Assembly: GCA_002398105.1 (NCBI GenBank)
Contig: DHCD01000092.1
Location: forward strand, 54,134-67,777
DNA length: 13,644 nucleotides
Direction: 5' to 3'
Source: Syntrophomonas sp. UBA4911
GTDB lineage: Bacteria; Bacillota; Syntrophomonadia; Syntrophomonadales; Syntrophomonadaceae
The notes beneath the pieces are model-generated. The model did not search any database and was not told the DNA's origin. It saw only the letters and a program-made list of their open reading frames with translations. The position numbers were made by a program, and so were the translations under genes. Below are positions 13,175 to 13,644 of this stretch, in pieces (the first letter of the stretch is position 1; each line of letters opens with the position of its first letter).

Positions 13175-13644
13175 ATGAGTAAAAAGCCTATAATTATTCT
13201 GGCGGTGATTCTGCTGGCCATCTGCCTGATCAGCGGAGGTTGCTCATTATCTTCGGATAAGAAGGTGGATATAAAAAACTGGAGGGATTTACTGAGCCTG
13301 GGGCCGGAAAAATCATCCATCACCCCTCCGGATGAGAGCGGGGAGCAGACCAAGCCCCAGGAAAACCCTGCACTTGAAGGTCAGGACGCAATAGAAGTAA
13401 AGCTTTACTTTGCCGGAGCAGATGGTAAGAGCTTGGTGGTGGAGAAAAGAAATATCGCCCGAACTGAAAGTTTAGCCCGTAATACCCTTAAAGAACTGGT
13501 AAAAGGCCCCGCCCAGGATGGGAACCTGTCAGTGATTCCGGAAGGTACTCGTTTACGGGATATCAATCTTAAACCCGATGGTTTATGTATTGTGGATTTA
13601 AGCTCAGAAGCCTGTCATACCGGAAGTGCCGAACAGGAAAAATT
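13175..13644 (+). CDS. GerMN-domain lipoprotein (3' truncated)
   Basis: The frame starts at the ATG at 13175 after GGGAGG and stays open to the window end (156 full codons). Residues 1-22 form a signal peptide: basic MSKKP, a hydrophobic core IIILAVILLAICLI, then SGGC with the acyl-accepting Cys at 23. The -3 residue is Ser rather than the usual Leu, a mild deviation. A low-complexity polar spacer with Pro and Glu (about 40-68) follows. A GerMN domain starts near residue 70, with VKLYFAGADGKSLVVEKR, the SLARNTLKELVKGP helix and IPEGTRLRDINL. GerM-type proteins act at the cell surface in sporulation and germination, and GerMN also occurs in other lipoproteins. The C-terminal part is missing, so a second GerMN or a LpqB-like extension cannot be judged. 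Confidence 0.85.
   Translation, partial: MSKKPIIILAVILLAICLISGGCSLSSDKKVDIKNWRDLLSLGPEKSSITPPDESGEQTKPQENPALEGQDAIEVKLYFAGADGKSLVVEKRNIARTESLARNTLKELVKGPAQDGNLSVIPEGTRLRDINLKPDGLCIVDLSSEACHTGSAEQEK

Noticed and set aside
1..13644. tRNA, rRNA, CRISPR arrays and transposase genes.
   Set aside because: No T-loop signatures, regularly spaced repeats or transposase motifs were seen on either strand.

Overview
The window looks like a chromosomal segment of an anaerobic, spore-forming Firmicute, plausibly a Syntrophomonadaceae or Peptococcaceae-type clostridium. The signs are strong AGGAGG ribosome-binding sites, moderate GC, a GerMN-domain lipoprotein, a DegV protein, and an Flx-like NAD(P)H oxidoreductase module of the kind that partners heterodisulfide reductase in strict anaerobes. 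The species assignment is inference from gene content only.

Layout. (1) 1-2611 (+) is the end of a redox operon. It holds a 5'-truncated FrhB/FdhB-like iron-sulfur protein, an AsrA/HydB-like protein with two ferredoxin-type Cys motifs, and an AsrB/HydG-like FAD/NAD(P)/[2Fe-2S] protein. The last two overlap by 14 bases, and the operon closes with a hairpin terminator that can work in both directions. (2) 2710-2853 (-) is an unannotated-looking 47-codon single-pass membrane protein with a GTG start and a perfect Shine-Dalgarno. It is divergent from the next gene. (3) 3083-5764 (+) is the most striking gene: an 893-residue fusion of a class-III PLP aminotransferase with a domain matching cyanobacterial acyl-ACP reductase (AAR), including the catalytic Cys. 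It has its own consensus promoter, a 16-bp palindromic operator candidate, and a terminator hairpin. It suggests conversion of an acyl thioester to an aldehyde and then to a primary amine in one polypeptide. (4) 5888-7174 (+) is a DUF1285 protein followed by a DegV fatty-acid-binding protein. (5) 7175-7664 is a gene-free nest of palindromes and dispersed-type repeats. (6) 7665-8540 (-) is a radical SAM protein with a CX4CX2C cluster motif. (7) 8703-9488 (+) is an orphan LytTR response regulator. (8) 9489-9975 is a long leader/intergenic region with stacked hairpins. (9) 9976-12977 (+) is a two-gene AAA+ / VWA pair resembling the ChlI/BchI and ChlD/BchD subunits of Mg-chelatase, with no tetrapyrrole genes in view. 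(10) Two successive terminators precede a 3'-truncated GerMN lipoprotein at 13175.

How the genes may work together. The Flx-like module would move electrons from NAD(P)H to a partner lying upstream of the window. The aminotransferase-AAR fusion, the DegV protein and the small membrane protein hint at acyl-chain handling, but no physical link is proven. The AAA+/VWA pair is a self-contained ATP-driven machine with unknown cargo.
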